42,729 nt of DNA, taken from NCBI GenBank assembly GCA_021803205.1, contig JAJZMB010000162.1:84718-127446 (forward strand), given 5' to 3'. How positions within the stretch are numbered: the first letter of the stretch is position 1; each line of letters begins with the position of its first letter. This stretch comes from Bacillota bacterium (GTDB lineage Bacteria > Bacillota > Sulfobacillia > RBS10-35 > JAJYVN01). The translations under genes and the position numbers were made by a program. The notes below the pieces were generated by a model, which did not search any database, was not told the origin of the DNA, and worked only from the letters and a program-made list of their open reading frames with translations. This document shows positions 35,124 through 42,729 of this stretch, in pieces.

Positions 35124-35290
35124 GAGGTGTTGGTGGCTTGCTTCCCGGACGGCCCGAGCGTTTCGCCGGGCCACCGGACGATGGGAAGCACCGGGCGGGC
35201 TCGTCGCTCCGCGGCGATTGGTGTCCCTCCCAAGGGGCCCCTCCCAATCGCCAACTGGCTCCGCTCCTCGCCCTTCGCGCCAACCGTCTC
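35124..35290 (+). ncRNA. retron ncRNA (msr-msd candidate)
   Basis: The arms 35124-35135 and 35278-35290 pair over 12 bp with one bulge and three G-U pairs (a1/a2-like). Inside lie a stem GCTTCCC/GGGAAGC (35140-35146 with 35183-35189) enclosing GGCCCG/CGGGCC, and a long stem GGCGATTGG/CCAATCGCC (35213-35221 with 35244-35252) that could be the msd. It ends 18 bases before the reverse transcriptase gene. The branching G and exact ends are not assigned. Confidence 0.6.
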
Positions 35291-35300
35291 CAGACTGGAG
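35288..35300 (+). promoter_or_regulatory. hairpin hiding the RT ribosome site
   Basis: CTCCAG-A-CTGGAG. The right arm contains part of GGAGG, the RT ribosome site, and the left arm shares three bases with the right arm of the ncRNA closing helix, so the two structures compete. Confidence 0.55.
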
Positions 35301-35308
35301 GTATCGCG

Positions 35309-36688
35309 ATGGCTGGTACCACCGAGAGCACATGGGACCACGGCCGCATCATTAAGGTCCCGAAGCGGAATGGTGAGTATCGCACGATCTACGCGCCCGA
35401 CCCGGAAACCAAGACCGCCCTACGCGCCATGGCCGGAAAACTGACCACCAAGGCAGATCGGGCCTGCCCGGCGGGGGTCGCGCACGCCTTCCTGCGGCGG
35501 CGCAGCCCAATCACCAACGCCCAGGCCCACGTCGGCCACCAGTACACCATCACCATGGACCTGCAGGACTTTTTTGACAGCGTGACGCCCGAGCGCGTGG
35601 CCGGGAAAATCAGCAAAGAGGAGGCGGCCCTGGTCTTCGTCCACGGCGCGGCACGCCAGGGGCTGCCGACTTCGCCCGCCGTCGCCAACCTCGCGGCGGC
35701 GGACATGGACCGGGCGATCCTGCGCTGGATCGAGCGGGCGAGCAAGCAGGTCGTCTACAGCCGTTACGCGGACGATCTGGCGTTCTCCTTCGACGACGCC
35801 GCCCTGGTCAGTGTACTGCCGGGGGCCATCACGGACATTGTGAAGCGCTGCGGGTTCGCAATCAATGAACGCAAAACTCGGGTGCAGTGGGCCGGGGCGG
35901 GGCGCCGGCACGTGACGGGGCTGGCGGTGGACGATCAAGGCGTCCATCCCACCCGCGAAACGAAGCGCCGGCTCCGGGCGGCCCAGCACCGGGCGGCCAT
36001 GGCGGCCCAGTGCGGCGCAAAAGAGGTGCACATCGAGCGGCTGCGGGACCGGGCGGCGGGCCTGGCGGAATGGGCGAAGTGCAAGCCGCCCTCGGAGCGC
36101 CGGGCACGGGAGGCCGCGGCGCGCGATGTAATCGAGGCCCTCTGCCGCGCATGGAGGCTGACCTACCCTGCCGCGATCCGGCGCGATGGGTATCCGCCAA
36201 AGATTCTCCAGGATCAGGACCTCGGCGGGGACTGCATCATCACCACCGATCCGGCCTACTTCCTCGGCATGAGCACCTTCACGTCCGGCTGGACCTCCTG
36301 CATGCGGCAGCCCGATGGGCAGTACCGCAAGGGAGTATGGTTTTGGCTCGCTTTGCCGGGCACCAGCATCGCGGCCTACCGCTCGGCCAAGACCGGCCTG
36401 CACGGTGGGATAGAGCGCCGTGTCATGCGGGCGCGGGCGCTGGTGCACATACTGCGCGACGGGACTCGGGTGTATGACCGCCTGTACGGGGCGTCAGGTG
36501 ACACGGGACACCTGCGGGAGCGGCTGGAGGTGGCGGGCTTTGTCCAGGTCGCCAAGGCCGGATCGGGAGCCCGCGTTATGGGACACGTGGATGCGCGGGT
36601 AGGGCGGCACCCCTATTTCGACTCCCTCCGCCAGGTGGATGGGAAGACAACCTCGGGGCGCCGGATCATCACCGCCGCGACCCGATAA
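35309..36688 (+). CDS. retron reverse transcriptase with extra C-terminal domain
   Basis: The 459-residue protein is a retron RT. NAQAH at 70-74 (NAxxH motif) is followed by TITMDLQDFFDS (motif A), QGLPTSPAVANL (motif B), YADD at 153-156 with the catalytic aspartates, INERKTRVQ and VTG at 202-204. The VTG and NAxxH motifs separate retrons from other RTs. RT and thumb end near 270. The last 190 residues form a domain I do not recognise. It has GGDCIITTDPAYFLG, GWTSCMRQPDG and RRVMRARALVHIL, with conserved-looking Cys and aromatic residues. The likely role is anti-phage defence, with this domain as the effector candidate. The ATG follows GGAGGT. A serine recombinase gene follows 31 bases on. 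Confidence 0.88.
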   Translation: MAGTTESTWDHGRIIKVPKRNGEYRTIYAPDPETKTALRAMAGKLTTKADRACPAGVAHAFLRRRSPITNAQAHVGHQYTITMDLQDFFDSVTPERVAGKISKEEAALVFVHGAARQGLPTSPAVANLAAADMDRAILRWIERASKQVVYSRYADDLAFSFDDAALVSVLPGAITDIVKRCGFAINERKTRVQWAGAGRRHVTGLAVDDQGVHPTRETKRRLRAAQHRAAMAAQCGAKEVHIERLRDRAAGLAEWAKCKPPSERRAREAAARDVIEALCRAWRLTYPAAIRRDGYPPKILQDQDLGGDCIITTDPAYFLGMSTFTSGWTSCMRQPDGQYRKGVWFWLALPGTSIAAYRSAKTGLHGGIERRVMRARALVHILRDGTRVYDRLYGASGDTGHLRERLEVAGFVQVAKAGSGARVMGHVDARVGRHPYFDSLRQVDGKTTSGRRIITAATR

Positions 36689-36719
36689 TGGGTCCTTGCG
36701 GGGCAGGGAGGCGGCCGGC

Positions 36720-37331
36720 ATGCGGGTGGCCCTGTACCTGCGCATCAGCACTGACGGCAAAGGGCAGGACCTGGACACCCAGCGCTTGCCCCTGCGCGAC
36801 TTCTGCGCCGCCCAGGGCTGGCCCGACGTGGCCGAGTACGCGGACGAGGCCAGCGCGGCAGACCTGCTCCACCGCACCGCCTGGCGGCGGCTCCTGGACG
36901 ACGCCGCCAGACGGAAGATTGACCTGCTCCTGGTCTGGCGCCTTGACCGCGCCTTCCGGTCCGTCCGGGAGGCGGCGAACACCCTAGCCGACCTGCGGCA
37001 TTGGGGTGTCGGGTTGCGCAGTTACCAGGAGCCCTGGTTGGACACCACCAGCCCATTCGGTGAGGCCCTGTACTACATCACGGTCGCCTACGCCGGTCTG
37101 GAGCGGGCCATGATTGCCGAGCGGGTCCGCGCCGGCATGGACCGGGCACGCCGGCAGGGGCGGCACATAGGGAGGCCCGCGAAGGCCGACCCGGAGCGCA
37201 TGGCAACCGCATGGCCCCATATCCACCAGGCGATCCTGGACGGAGAACTGTCCCGCCGCCAAGCCGCCAAGCGCCTTGGCACCTCGGAACGCACAGTGCG
37301 GCGATTGCTCGCCGAAACTCCGCATTCGTAA
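36720..37331 (+). CDS. serine recombinase (resolvase family)
   Basis: The 203-residue protein opens RVALYLRISTDGKGQDLDTQ, with the catalytic Ser9 in the YLRIS motif. It has LLVWRLDRAFRS near 66, an E-helix segment and a C-terminal Hin-type helix-turn-helix (SRRQAAKRLGTSERTVRRLL). This short size fits resolvases or invertases, not large integrases. It may resolve plasmid multimers or invert DNA. No site of crossover was recognised. GGGAGGCGG precedes the ATG, and it is 31 bases behind the retron RT. Confidence 0.92.
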   Translation: MRVALYLRISTDGKGQDLDTQRLPLRDFCAAQGWPDVAEYADEASAADLLHRTAWRRLLDDAARRKIDLLLVWRLDRAFRSVREAANTLADLRHWGVGLRSYQEPWLDTTSPFGEALYYITVAYAGLERAMIAERVRAGMDRARRQGRHIGRPAKADPERMATAWPHIHQAILDGELSRRQAAKRLGTSERTVRRLLAETPHS

Positions 37332-37354
37332 CAGCGCGGCCCTGGTGCGGCAAA

Positions 37355-37379
37355 AGGGGGTCCCTCCCGGACTCCCCCT
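37355..37379. terminator. hairpin between recombinase and Rpn-like genes
   Basis: AGGGGGTCC pairs with GGACTCCCCCT with a two-base bulge. No T tract. It separates two convergent genes. Confidence 0.5.
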
Positions 37380-37446
37380 CTCCGTGCTGCCCAAGCCCTG
37401 CCCGCCCCACCACCGACCTGCGGCAAAGGAGGTCCTTTTGGCGCAC

Positions 37447-38361
37447 CTACCGCCGCGCCAGGATGGCATCCGCCGCCGCCTGCGCGTCGGGTGCCAGCAC
37501 CACGGCCTGGTGCCACGCACGCAGCACGTCCAGCCGATCCGCAGCCTCCACCTCCCGCCGCACCGCGTCGGGAACGGCGTGGAAGCGCAGGATGAACACT
37601 TCCAAGACCGCTTCGCGCCGGTCGGTGATCTCGCCCTCGTGTCGTCCCCGCGCCTCTCCCCGCGCCTCGCCTTGCGCCCGCAGGTCCTCGAAAAGCTCTT
37701 CTCCCACTGGCATGCGTCCCAACACCTCCAACAGGAAAGGTCGCTCCTCGGGCTTCAGCGCGCTGTAGGCCAGCGCACCCATCGCGGATACCACGCCACG
37801 TTCCAGGTTGGGCGGCAGGCCCGCCGCCAGCGGCGCCGCCGCTTCGACCACGTTCCACGTCGCCTGCCCGTGGTGCATAAGCGGCAACGTCGCCAGGAGC
37901 AGGATGTCCCCGGATGTCAACGCCCGCCCCTCGGCCACCACCCGCCGCAGCCGCCGCAACTCCCCGTCCCCGTCCATCGCCGCCAGGAAGACCTGGTGTG
38001 CCTCCAGCGATGCCCGGCCGCAGCGCAGGACATGGGGCCCGGAACGGTCGCGGCCCCAGAAGACCACCGTCTCCACCTGGGCGCCAGGATACGCCCGCGC
38101 GACGGCCGTGTGGTGCTCGATCAGGCGGCAGTGGTCGGGCGACCCCATCTCAAACTCCAGCGACCAGATGCTGCCGTCGTCCACGCCCCGTAGCAGCCCG
38201 TCCACGACCACCGCCTTGGTCTCCAGCAACGGGATCACCGGGGAGAGCACCTCAACCCGCTCAGGGCACGGAACGCCGAAGACGCGCGGCGAGGGATTCG
38301 GTACCTCGTCGAAGAGGTAGCGCAGCCCGTGGTCCTTCCGCTCGCGGTGCGGCTTCGGCAT
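37447..38361 (-). CDS. Rpn/PDDEXK-like nuclease (transposase-like family)
   Basis: The 304-residue protein resembles the Rpn-type PD-(D/E)xK family. The N-terminal part has DGLLRGVDDGSIWSLEFEMG with the acidic and E-x-E catalytic features. The C-terminal half is helical, with an RxEGEARGEARGRHEGE run and a variable end, typical of Rpn relatives. These proteins are called transposase-like but probably cut DNA during recombination. The ATG follows AGGAGGTGCGCG. It is divergent from the Cas12m-like gene. Confidence 0.7.
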   Translation of the reverse strand: MPKPHRERKDHGLRYLFDEVPNPSPRVFGVPCPERVEVLSPVIPLLETKAVVVDGLLRGVDDGSIWSLEFEMGSPDHCRLIEHHTAVARAYPGAQVETVVFWGRDRSGPHVLRCGRASLEAHQVFLAAMDGDGELRRLRRVVAEGRALTSGDILLLATLPLMHHGQATWNVVEAAAPLAAGLPPNLERGVVSAMGALAYSALKPEERPFLLEVLGRMPVGEELFEDLRAQGEARGEARGRHEGEITDRREAVLEVFILRFHAVPDAVRREVEAADRLDVLRAWHQAVVLAPDAQAAADAILARR

Positions 38362-38665
38362 CGCGCACCTCCTGCTCACCGCCTACGATAGCACGGCCAG
38401 CACCGTTGCGCCCGCCGGCCATCTCCGGATCAGAGCCGCCCATCTTTGCGGTCGCGTGTCAGCACAGCAACGGCCAGGAGTCCCCTTGAGGCCACTGACT
38501 AGCCGCGACCACCGAGCCGCGTGTCAACTCCCCGCTCCCCAACCCCGCGCCCATCCGACGGCAACGCCGGAATGACGCCACCCTGGTGGTGCCAGGCATC
38601 CGGGGGGCCTTCGGCGAAAAGCGACAGACAACCCGCCAAGCCGGATCGCGGGAGGTACACGAAGG
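38362..38665. other. 304-bp gap before the Cas12m-like gene
   Basis: Divergent gap with no clear promoter boxes, no CRISPR-like repeat and no gene. It must hold the promoters of both neighbours. TTGAGG at 38486 is a possible -35, but I see no matching -10. Confidence 0.5.
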
Positions 38666-40630
38666 ATGCGCGTCTACCGCTACGGGTGTGTGGTCCGCGG
38701 ACCACTGTGCTCGGAGGCCGAGGAGCAGTTCGTGCTTGGCCACCAGTTCTGGAACGCCTGCGTCGCCATCCACAGGGCTCACGAGGCGGAACGTCTGGAA
38801 ATCAGTAACAGCGCTAGCGACGCCGTCGCCCGGCTTGTGGTCCGCCGCGCCGCCCTGGACGCGGAACGGGAGGAGTGGCGCACCCGCATCCGCAGGTCTC
38901 GGCAAGCGGCGAAAGGCAGCGTGGACATCAAGACGGCACAGGAACAGATCTCCAAAGTCAATGTGGAACGCAGGGAAGTAGCCGCGCAACTGAAGGCCGC
39001 GCGGGACGCATCACGCGCGACCGTCAAGCCCGCGCTGCACGCCTCCGGTCAGGCCGAACAGGCGGAGATCAAGGCGATGCGGCAGACCTTCGCCGCCAAA
39101 GGCCTCTTCTGGCCCACGTACAACGCCGTGCTCGTGGGCTTCGATACCGCCCGCCACAAGCGGCTGCCGGACGGCAGACCCGCCCAGGTCCGTTTCCACC
39201 GCTGGGACGGCAGCGGATTCCTTGCCGTACAGATCCAGTCCGAGGCTGGCGACACCCCACTGACCTGGAATGATGTCATGGTCGGGACAAGCCCGCTGAT
39301 ATCGGTCCGCATGCCTGAAACGGAACGGGAGACCGTCACAGCCAAGAACGGCCAAACGGTCACTCGCAAGCGTATGCCGATCCTGCGCCTTCAAGTCCGC
39401 GGAAACAAGGCCAAGGGCCCAGACGGCGCATGGGTGGCCCTGTCCCCGGCCTGGGTCGAGGTCCCCTTCGTGCTGCACCGGCAGCCGGATCCCGAGGCTC
39501 GCGTGCTGGGCGCGCAGCTGGTGCGGCGTCGCGTCGCCGACCAGTTCGAATACCGCCTGTGCATCACCGTGGACGAAACCGTGGTGGCGCCGCGCAGCGG
39601 GCCCGCCGTTGCCGTCGACCTCGGCTGGCGCCGGCTGCCCGACGGCCGCCTGCGGGTCGCCTACTGGGTCGGGGAGGATGGCTCCGAGGGCCAGATCACC
39701 GTTCCCACGGCGCAACTGGACGCGCAGGGCAGGATCATCGAAGCCGGCGGCGTGGAACGCCAGATGGCCATGGCGGACGCGTGGGAATCGGTGCGGGACC
39801 GGAAGTTCAACCTGGCCCGAGACCGCTTGGCCACGTGGCTGGAGGCGCAGGAGACGCTGCCCGACCTGCTGCGCGAAGCCCGCAACGGCACTCCGGCCCG
39901 TCAGGCCAAAGAATGTACCCATATTCCGGCAAGCATTCGTGAATGGAAGTCAAAGGGCCGTCTCGCCGCCCTCTGCCTGCGGTGGCGCGACGCTCCGGAA
40001 GGTGAAGAGGGCGCTCACACCGCGCTGGAGGCTTGGCGCCGCCAAGACCACCACCTGTGGGTGTCGGCCGCGCACACCCGTGCCCAGGCGGAGGCGCGGC
40101 GTAGCGACGCGTGGCGCAAGGAGGCCCGCGCCCTCGCCAGCCGATACGCCTTCGTGATCATCGAGAACATGCATATCCCAGACCTCGTCAAGCACCAGAA
40201 CGCCGAGGAGGGGCCGGAATCGGAAGGCAACGCATACCGCCACGCGGCAAGAATAGCAGCACCCGGGTCCCTGCGGCTGGCCATCAAACATGCCTGCGCC
40301 CAGTCGGGGGCGACATACCGCGAAGAGGATGCGGCCTTCACCACGCGTATCCACCATGCCTGCGGCCAGCGGGTTGAACAGGACTACGCGGCGCAGACGA
40401 TGGTCCACTGCCCGGTCTGCAGCATCTGGTACGACCAGGACCAGAACGCAGCCAAGAACCTGCTCGCCTACGCGAGCGGCACGCGGAACGCGCAGGACTC
40501 AGGGGTCCTCGCGTCACGGACGCAAGAACGGCCCAGGGGCCGGTTCCAGCGAAAAACACGGCGGGAGCAGGAAGACACGGAGGGACGCTCGAAACAGAGC
40601 GTCGGAAGCGAGCAGGGTCAAGGCACGTAG
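38666..40630 (+). CDS. Cas12m-like (type V-U1/V-M) RNA-guided effector
   Basis: The 654-residue protein has the RuvC layout of a small Cas12. AVDLGW gives Asp318, VIIENMH gives Glu500 and WYDQDQNAAKNLL gives Asp592. A zinc motif HACG / CPVC lies just before the last. The N-terminus (YRYGCVVRGPL, then VLGHQFWNACVAI) matches the Cas12m style. Length is above TnpB (about 400) and in the Cas12m range. All three catalytic residues appear present. Characterised Cas12m proteins bind DNA and silence genes without cutting it. No TnpA gene is near, which argues against an IS605 transposon. The ATG has GGGAGGT upstream. Repeats begin 16 bases after the stop and share a terminator with the gene. Confidence 0.82.
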   Translation: MRVYRYGCVVRGPLCSEAEEQFVLGHQFWNACVAIHRAHEAERLEISNSASDAVARLVVRRAALDAEREEWRTRIRRSRQAAKGSVDIKTAQEQISKVNVERREVAAQLKAARDASRATVKPALHASGQAEQAEIKAMRQTFAAKGLFWPTYNAVLVGFDTARHKRLPDGRPAQVRFHRWDGSGFLAVQIQSEAGDTPLTWNDVMVGTSPLISVRMPETERETVTAKNGQTVTRKRMPILRLQVRGNKAKGPDGAWVALSPAWVEVPFVLHRQPDPEARVLGAQLVRRRVADQFEYRLCITVDETVVAPRSGPAVAVDLGWRRLPDGRLRVAYWVGEDGSEGQITVPTAQLDAQGRIIEAGGVERQMAMADAWESVRDRKFNLARDRLATWLEAQETLPDLLREARNGTPARQAKECTHIPASIREWKSKGRLAALCLRWRDAPEGEEGAHTALEAWRRQDHHLWVSAAHTRAQAEARRSDAWRKEARALASRYAFVIIENMHIPDLVKHQNAEEGPESEGNAYRHAARIAAPGSLRLAIKHACAQSGATYREEDAAFTTRIHHACGQRVEQDYAAQTMVHCPVCSIWYDQDQNAAKNLLAYASGTRNAQDSGVLASRTQERPRGRFQRKTRREQEDTEGRSKQSVGSEQGQGT

Positions 40631-40645
40631 GTTTCGCTGTAAGAG

Positions 40646-40817
40646 TTGCGTAGGCCATAGTTCCTACGACGCGACCAGTTCGGCGGCCATCGCTGCTCGC
40701 GTGATTCGCTGCATTGCGGCTGCGCAGGGCCGTAGTTCCTGCGACACGACCACCTTGGCCATCTCCGCTCGGGTGACCGGCCCTGCTGCGGTGCGCAGGG
40801 CCGTACTTCCTGCGAAT
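40646..40817 (+). CRISPR. three-repeat mini-array, SLH-like spacers
   Basis: Repeat cores lie at 40646-40671, 40720-40746 and 40791-40817, 71-74 bases apart. They share G-T/C-TGCG-T/C-AGG, a loop and CCTRCGAC. The stem is CGTAGG/CCTACG in the first and CGCAGG/CCTGCG in the others, so it is kept by compensatory change. Five-prime parts are weakly alike (CGCTG...). The two spacers (about 40672-40706 and 40747-40779) resemble each other and on the minus strand encode ITRAAMAAELV and VTRAEMAKVVV, the end of an SLH domain. The hairpin directly before each spacer fits transcription on the plus strand. Confidence 0.7.
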
Positions 40818-40830
40818 CGGACATCGCCGG

Positions 40831-40877
40831 GCATGTAAGGCGCCAGCGGTCCCTGCTGGCGCGGATGCCTACTTTTC
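40831..40877 (+). terminator. terminator of the Cas12m-like operon
   Basis: Stem GCGCCAGC/GCTGGCGC (40841-40848 with 40856-40863), extended by GGCAT/ATGCC, followed by TACTTTT. It ends the effector-array transcript 14 bases after the last repeat. Confidence 0.8.
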
Positions 40878-41152
40878 GTAGTTCGTACGGTGGCCCCACC
40901 CGTTAGCAAGATCATCTCGCGCTGGTGCCACAGACAGGCCCGGCCGCGAGACCAGACGAGTTCTGGCGGGGGGGGGGGCCCAAGACCGGGCAATCATGCC
41001 GCGCGTTGCTGCGGCTGTACATCCCCGCTACTGCCCCGCAGCCCTCTTCAAGAATGCCACCTCAGGGTCCGCGACAGCCCGCCGGTTATCGGTTCCGTTC
41101 GCCCTGACACGGCTGTCTCGACGCGCGGGAGTTCAACCGGTGGCAACTTCAC

Positions 41153-41200
41153 GATGCAAAGGGAGAAGGGGCTGGATTTTGCCCCTTCTCCCTTTGCATC
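41153..41200 (-). terminator. 20-bp perfect terminator stem
   Basis: Twenty bases (41153-41172) pair perfectly with 41181-41200, with an 8-base loop. It lies 27 bases beyond the minus-strand S-layer-type stop, and on that strand the loop is AAAATCCA. No T tract is needed for a stem this strong. Confidence 0.9.
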
Positions 41201-41226
41201 AGCGGGACTCACGAGGTATCTCTGGA

Positions 41227-42729
41227 CTAGGAGACAGTCACCGGTGTGTTGGTGGCAGTAGCACCGGCAACGCCAGTGTCGATGACCACGTAGAAGTTCT
41301 GACCAAGGTAAGTACCCTGGTAGACATCCACGACGTGTCCGACCGTCAGGCTGCCGAGGCTCTCCGCCGCCTTGTTGTAGAACGCCTCACCGGAGGCGAT
41401 GATCGGCTGCGTCGCGCTGCTGTCGTTGGTCAGCGTGGCGCTGGTACCGGATGCCGAGTTGTTGGTCACGCTGTCGACACCCAGGACCACGGAACCATTG
41501 GATGCGGCGGCCACGTAATACACATACGTCTCCGCCGTGACAGTCGAGGCCGGCGTCAGAGCACCAGTGGCACCGGGGACGTCCAGGGTCAGCCCGGCCG
41601 GAGCGGTCGTGCCACCGGTCACCTGTGTGAGCTGGGTGATCCCGTTAGCGTCGACCGCCTGTCCCTGATTGTTGAGTACAAACAGGATGACACCCTCGGG
41701 ATTGCCCGGACCCTGCGTCCCGGCTGTCGGAGCCTGGTAGTTCTCATAGGTGGCGCCCGTCACCGTGTTGGTAGCACTCACAAACGGCGAGACGTCATTG
41801 CCGTTGAACACGGTGGGCAGGGTCGCACCGGCGGGAAGGGGTAGGGATTCGGATGTGCCCGCGGCATCCGCGACGGTGATCTGCGCGGTGCTTTGGTTCG
41901 AGGAGGAGGCACTCGCCACCGTCTGGCTCTCACCAGTGATCAGCGCTGGCGTCGCCACAATGTTCGAACTCACGGTGGTGACAACCTTGCGCGCATCGCC
42001 CTTCTTGTCCAGCAGTAGCGAGACCGTGTCCCCGGATGCCAGGGTAATCACGGGGTTGAACTGCCCGTCGGTGGCGTAGGTCTGGCTGCTCCCGTTACTC
42101 AGGCTCAGCGTCAGACTCGTATACCCTTCAGCCTTGTTCCCTGGGTACACGTTGTACTTGCTCTTGCCTTTACCACGAGCGGAGGTCCCCACCGTGAAGC
42201 CGGTAAGCGTCCCGGTGACCTCGTTCTGGTAGAGTTGTATGTTGGTCGCGTTCGGAATGAACGTGGCGGTTCCGCGTGAGCAACCGCTGCTGGAGAAACA
42301 GGCATTGTCATTGCCGACGGCGTCCGCATAGAGCACGTCGTTGACCAGATTGCTGCTCAGGGTCGTGGAAGCGCCATTGAGATCCAGTGTGGTGTACGGC
42401 TGCACCTGGAGTTCTTTCATAAGGCCGCCGCGGGTGAAGGTGATGTAGGGCACACCCGAGGTCGTGGTATTGCACCCACTGGCGCAGGCCGTGCTGGTGA
42501 CGACGCCAAGATTGTGGCCTTGGTTCGTCTCATACAAGGCCGCCAGGTTGCCGTTGGCATTGGTCGTGTAGGAGATGTCGGTGCCGCCGTTCAGGCTGGT
42601 AACACCGAACACCTGCGCCGTGGGATCGGCGGCCACTCCGCTACTCGGCACGTTGATGTAGTACAGGGTCTGGCCCGCGATGCTGCGATACGTCGCCAGG
42701 GGCACCGTGGTCCCGGGCGTTGTGGAGTT
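41227..42729 (-). CDS. S-layer-type surface protein, N-terminus outside window
   Basis: This frame runs to the right edge without a start, giving the last 500 residues of a longer protein. It is Ser/Thr/Asn/Gly/Ala-rich and almost Lys-poor. It has strand-type repeats (SLTLSLSNGSSQTY, ITLASGDTVSLLLDKKGDA, then VVTTVSSNIVATPA) and two Cys pairs (ACASGC, ACFSSSGC). The phrasing resembles S-layer proteins of Bacillota, which often have SLH domains near the N-terminus. None is visible here. It is strongly terminated, which suits high expression. The neighbouring array carries SLH-like spacers, so the missing 5' part may be their target. Confidence 0.72.
   Translation of the reverse strand, partial: NSTTPGTTVPLATYRSIAGQTLYYINVPSSGVAADPTAQVFGVTSLNGGTDISYTTNANGNLAALYETNQGHNLGVVTSTACASGCNTTTSGVPYITFTRGGLMKELQVQPYTTLDLNGASTTLSSNLVNDVLYADAVGNDNACFSSSGCSRGTATFIPNATNIQLYQNEVTGTLTGFTVGTSARGKGKSKYNVYPGNKAEGYTSLTLSLSNGSSQTYATDGQFNPVITLASGDTVSLLLDKKGDARKVVTTVSSNIVATPALITGESQTVASASSSNQSTAQITVADAAGTSESLPLPAGATLPTVFNGNDVSPFVSATNTVTGATYENYQAPTAGTQGPGNPEGVILFVLNNQGQAVDANGITQLTQVTGGTTAPAGLTLDVPGATGALTPASTVTAETYVYYVAAASNGSVVLGVDSVTNNSASGTSATLTNDSSATQPIIASGEAFYNKAAESLGSLTVGHVVDVYQGTYLGQNFYVVIDTGVAGATATNTPVTVS

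Larger units (their letters stand above)
40818..41226. other. gap between the array and the S-layer-type gene
   Basis: Apart from two terminators (40831-40877, 41153-41200), this 409-bp gap holds an 11-G run (40968-40978) and no gene I can support. Minus-strand frames here are shadows of the array. Confidence 0.6.

Noticed and set aside
35273..35279. CTTCGCG 36 bases ahead of the retron RT start as a further copy of the two-block motif
   Set aside because: The second block (A and T at fixed positions) is absent and the word lies inside the ncRNA closing arm, so I counted it as chance.
38666..40630. TnpB of an IS200/IS605 transposon
   Set aside because: The protein is 654 residues against about 400, no TnpA or transposon ends are visible, and repeats with spacers follow it.
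40618..40993. Minus-strand frames over the array, giving SLH-like text, as a real SLH protein
   Set aside because: The SLH-like text repeats every 24 residues, not every 55-60 as in real SLH domains, and is broken by the repeats. It is better explained by spacers between repeats.

Overview
The window looks like part of a conjugative plasmid or integrative element from a high-GC Gram-positive bacterium, most likely a high-GC Bacillota lineage (inference). The grounds are AGGAGG-type ribosome sites, frequent GTG and TTG starts, a MobL-type relaxase, a Gram-positive style type IV secretion cluster, a DUF5317-like protein and an S-layer-type protein. I saw no tRNA or rRNA gene.

Left part, about 1-27.8 kb, is the transfer and maintenance backbone. 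It runs: an HNH-type protein, a large primase-helicase, an SF2 helicase interrupted by an intein exactly in its Walker A motif, a membrane hydrolase, a ParM-like actin, a four-unit repeat array and a small ParR-like protein (a probable segregation cassette). Next come a repeat-rich non-coding stretch (possible oriT/ori), an RHH protein, the MobL relaxase, a VirD4-type coupling protein and then VirB2-, VirB6-, VirB3- and VirB4-like mating-pair genes. A lytic transglycosylase, a CpaE-like ATPase, small membrane proteins and a P-loop kinase follow. Fifteen start sites in this part carry the same two-block, promoter-like motif (CTTCGCG, then a YAnnnT box at fixed spacing). It includes back-to-back pairs at all three divergent junctions and a copy directly after a terminator. 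I found none to the right of 27.3 kb.

Right part, 27.8-42.7 kb, reads as cargo. It holds a wall-anchored-looking surface protein, a RadC-like protein, two secreted proteins, a DUF5317-like membrane protein, two tandem paralogues, a primase-polymerase and a repeat-bearing lipoprotein. Then come a retron (foldable ncRNA plus reverse transcriptase with NAxxH, YADD and VTG motifs and an unrecognised C-terminal domain), a serine recombinase and an Rpn-like nuclease. Last is a Cas12m-like effector with a three-repeat mini-array and its own terminator, facing a partial S-layer-type gene on the other strand.

The most unusual signal is in that mini-array. Its two spacers resemble each other, and read on the minus strand both encode the signature end of an S-layer-homology (SLH) domain (ITRAAMA / VTRAEMA). 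The repeats differ in sequence but keep their stem by compensatory changes, and no adaptation genes are visible. This fits a Cas12m-like, RNA-guided system fixed on SLH/S-layer genes, possibly as a regulator rather than a classical immune memory (hypothesis).
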